Shown: positions 48,415 through 50,789 of the stretch, piece by piece
Numbering within the stretch: the first letter of the stretch is position 1
Layout of the letters: each line of letters begins with the position of its first letter
Assembly: GCF_002836255.1 (NCBI RefSeq)
Contig: NZ_PJAU01000037.1
Span: forward strand, 1-50,789
Reading direction: 5' to 3'
DNA from: Colwellia sp. 75C3
GTDB taxonomy: Bacteria; Pseudomonadota; Gammaproteobacteria; Enterobacterales; Alteromonadaceae
Length of the DNA stretch: 50,789 nt
Made by a program: the position numbers and the translations under genes
The notes under the pieces: model-generated
Seen by the model: only the letters and a program-made list of their open reading frames with translations
Database searches by the model: none
Told to the model about the DNA's origin: nothing

Positions 48415-49158
48415 TTATATAAGGCTATCAATATCGAAGCCTGCGTCTACAAGGTGGTTGATTTGGTCACTGTAAACTTCCAGGTCTTTATGTCTGGCTA
48501 TCTCACTTAAAATACGATTTTTTTCGGTACTGTCTATCTGGTTGTTCTCTCTTTGAGTATTGATGTGATTTTTCATGTCACTGTTGATTTTCTCTTTTCC
48601 GGCGACAAGTGATTCATCTAGTGTACTTTTTATTACGCCCAAAACACTCTTTTTTTCCTCGGCGAATTGTCGACAACCCTTTTCATAGCCTGATTGATTA
48701 GACCAGGTGCGTTCAGTACAAAAAGTAATACGATTTCCGTCGGGATCCTTTAGTAAAATATACGCACCAAAGGGTGATCCAAAATCCCACTGTGTTTTTT
48801 CAATAGGGATATTGTGTAAGCAAAATATGTTGTGAATGGTATGCAGATCCACCAATTTTCCTATTTCGATATGAAGGGCTTTATGGTTATGGTTCATTTT
48901 ATCGATAGGATTTTTGGGGAGTAAGGTGTTGCACTTTTGATTGTTCCATAACTCAATGTGAATGTGCTTCATGCGCATAACACTAATCATATCGTCGCAA
49001 AATACGTCTCGAAAACCAATTGACCAATAAAACTGGGTTGATAGTTTTAAGTCCTCTACATACAACACATGAGCGCCATAGCTCACCATATTGTGAAAGA
49101 GTGACAGGTTGTTATGATCAATCTGATATCTGGCAGCTTTTGTTGTTTTAGTCATCAT
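48415..49158 (-). CDS. VOC-family protein with C-terminal helical extension
   Basis: The first 150 residues form a glyoxalase/bleomycin-resistance-like (VOC) fold: HVLYVEDLKLSTQFYWSIGF starts the first module and GSPFGAYILLKDPDGNRITF closes the second. About 95 charged helical residues follow (EKINSDMKNHINTQRENNQ), which is unusual. Metal ligands and substrate are not clear. The start may be 49158 or the next codon. Confidence 0.75.
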   Translation of the reverse strand: MMTKTTKAARYQIDHNNLSLFHNMVSYGAHVLYVEDLKLSTQFYWSIGFRDVFCDDMISVMRMKHIHIELWNNQKCNTLLPKNPIDKMNHNHKALHIEIGKLVDLHTIHNIFCLHNIPIEKTQWDFGSPFGAYILLKDPDGNRITFCTERTWSNQSGYEKGCRQFAEEKKSVLGVIKSTLDESLVAGKEKINSDMKNHINTQRENNQIDSTEKNRILSEIARHKDLEVYSDQINHLVDAGFDIDSLI

Positions 49159-49319
49159 TGAATCACTTATTATATGGTGGTTATTGTTAAGTATATTTAC
49201 GTGCTGCTTTAATTATTTAAGTGCTAGCTAAGGGGCTGTTTATCTTTCGTGATTAATTTTCGTACAAAAAAGGTAATATCGAATAATAATTTCGCCAGAA
49301 ATAGAAAGACTAGATCACC

Positions 49320-49880
49320 ATGCCCCTAAGTATGCTTAACGATGATCACTGGACAAAACTAAGCATTATAATGCTAAAAGATAGAGTGTATGACAAGCCT
49401 ACACACAGAAATACCATGGAAGGTATTTTATATAGAATGCGAACAAGTTGTACTTGCCGTGATATACCAGAGTCATTTGGTGACTGGAGTTCCTTATATA
49501 GACGCTTTAACTTATGGTCAAAGAAAGATGTTTTAATGAGGTTATTAAGGTATGAGCCTGATCTCAAGTGGGTGTTTGTTGATGGTGGCATTGTTCAAGC
49601 ACAGCAACACATTACTGGCGATAGGAGACAATTTTGATATTACTAATCTCACTGCTTACGATTTATTGCCCCTTGCTGACTAGGCTGGTATTTAATTTCA
49701 TGGGTAAAAGAGTTGCTAGAATATCAACTATCAGAACGAAAAAAATTGATAGCTAAAATTTTGTGGCGTTTGAGCTCGATAAATTAAGCCTAATAATTAT
49801 CGACGAATTAAAATGGCTAGTGGCTCTACTAGCTTATTCGTTATTTGATGAGTCTACAGAAATGAATTTGGTCGCGAACA
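49320..49880 (+). pseudogene. Decayed IS5-type transposase
   Basis: The first 105 codons are a recognisable N-terminal part (LNDDHWTKLSIIMLKDR, TCRDIPESFGDWSSLYRRFN, WVFVDGGIVQAQQH with the first Asp). The frame then stops at 49637, and later pieces (a FELDKL-like stretch at about 49770, WLVALLAYSLFDES at about 49815) appear only in shifted frames. An upstream GGGGCTGTTTATCTTTCGTG near 49230 may be the left IS end; no matching right end is seen. Confidence 0.75.
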
Positions 49881-50021
49881 AGCAACCTAAACAAAGTAAA
49901 ATAGATTAAGATCAAATAAATAACAAAAGGTTACGGACAACAACAATAAAAAATAACAACTACTACGCTCAGTGACAAGTTAGCGTAATTTTTTTATTCA
50001 TTATTAGGATGTTAGACATAG

Positions 50022-50486
50022 ATGACTCAATTTGAATACGACACGGCCAAATTGGAAGGCTACTTAGATGCGCTAAACGGTATAACTCAACATGAGCGTT
50101 TTGTTGTAAGGAGCTTTCCTGCTGAAGGTGATAGCGACCGTGAATTAGAAGATGCAATTAAGAAAGCTATTTCCCCGTCTAATAAAGAGTTTATTTCCCT
50201 AGAAAAAATTATTGAGTTAGAAGTTAGTAATTTTTTACAAAATAACATCTACTCAACATTGGTTAACTTAAATGATTTTCAAGCCTACTCGGTTAGTTGG
50301 AATTTACACCACAACCTTTTATGTTTGTCGAAATCTTCACATATTAGTGATGGACTTGACGCATTAATTTTAGGTGATTGGTATGAGGTAAAAATACGTT
50401 CAGGAGACAAAGTTAATTTATCGAACTTACTGCTGGTGATTGAAAATAATACAATTTTAATAACGGTAGTAACGTATAAGAGCTAA
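50022..50486 (+). CDS. Unknown protein
   Basis: A 154-residue acidic protein (MTQFEYDTAKLEGYLDALNG). No domain, signal peptide or membrane segment is recognised. The C-terminal half looks beta-rich (WYEVKIRSGDKVNLSNLLLV, then ILITVVTYKS). A distant AGGA precedes the ATG. It stands alone after the IS5 remnant. Confidence 0.5.
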   Translation: MTQFEYDTAKLEGYLDALNGITQHERFVVRSFPAEGDSDRELEDAIKKAISPSNKEFISLEKIIELEVSNFLQNNIYSTLVNLNDFQAYSVSWNLHHNLLCLSKSSHISDGLDALILGDWYEVKIRSGDKVNLSNLLLVIENNTILITVVTYKS

Positions 50487-50789
50487 AAAATCAGTAATTA
50501 ACCTTCATTCACCTCATGTCTTTCAGATAACCTACCTATCTTCTGCACATTGTATTGCTCACCATCACCGGAAAAATAGAAAAATCTGCGTCAAGAAAAG
50601 TCACTCCGCATGTATTCTTTAATGGCTACATTCTTTTCAAGGTCGGTATCATATTCCTGCCTGAAATGTTGACAACGTTTATTTTAAGAAGAAATAAACG
50701 TATTGCACCACAAGAAATAACGACTAATTAATCTAGATGAAATTATTTAATTGTGATTTTTTATTAAAATAATTCAATACAAAAAATCA
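50487..50789. other. Intergenic end of window
   Basis: I see no gene, clear repeat or terminator in these 303 bases. Confidence 0.5.

Noticed and set aside
27207..50789. Prophage
   Set aside because: No capsid, tail, terminase or lysis genes; AlpA and recombinase alone fit an island better.

Overview
The window reads as a chromosomal segment of a cold-adapted marine gammaproteobacterium of the Colwellia type (Alteromonadales). The DNA is AT-rich. A dimeric and a monomeric isocitrate dehydrogenase lie in tandem, an arrangement known from Colwellia maris. The housekeeping clusters (clpA-clpS/cspD, mnmA-hflD-purB, thrS-infC-rpmI-rplT) are typical of this group. No database search was possible, so family names rest on motifs and general knowledge.

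Left part (1 to about 27.2 kb) is core genome. It holds the end of a tRNA-Asn gene followed by a decayed second copy, then clpA-clpS diverging from cspD, the two icd genes, rluE, nudJ, mnmA-hflD-purB, a GNAT protein, a DUF4826-type protein, leucine dehydrogenase, purC, and the thrS-infC-rpmI-rplT operon. These are followed by a START-like secreted protein, a COG2509 flavoprotein, a ferredoxin, a fructosamine-kinase-like protein, a CPXCG zinc-ribbon protein, a MATE exporter and tRNA-Val(GAC). Intergenic spaces at 12.45-12.73, 20.7-21.4 and 24.6-25.0 kb are filled with dispersed repeats.

Right part (27.2 kb to the end) is accessory DNA beginning just after tRNA-Val. It holds an AlpA-like regulator and then a run of minus-strand genes, several separated by attC-like sites: an integron cassette array without a visible integrase. 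Three cassette proteins carry HEPN-like or DUF5677-like features and one has an FRG domain, so the array looks rich in defence or abortive-infection functions. An intact IS4-family element sits in it. Further right are two unknown proteins, an Mla-type fragment pair, an IS91 remnant, and a DUF2787/RadC/membrane-protein/serine-recombinase module. Next come an EVE-like protein with a restriction endonuclease and C5-cytosine methyltransferase (with a LexA-like box at the methyltransferase start), an intact REP-associated tyrosine transposase with its ends, a VOC protein, a decayed IS5-type transposase and an unknown gene.

The most unusual signal is a family of intergenic elements (about 28.6, 30.8/32.3, 35.3, 36.15, 38.1 and 39.6 kb), each 3' of a minus-strand gene. 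Their hairpin-loop sequences are conserved, while the stems differ from copy to copy and still pair. A second pair of related structured modules (28.4-28.54 and 42.53-42.70 kb) combines a long palindrome of variable sequence, a terminator hairpin and an upstream hairpin. These look like folded RNA or folded single-stranded DNA sites rather than ordinary repeats.
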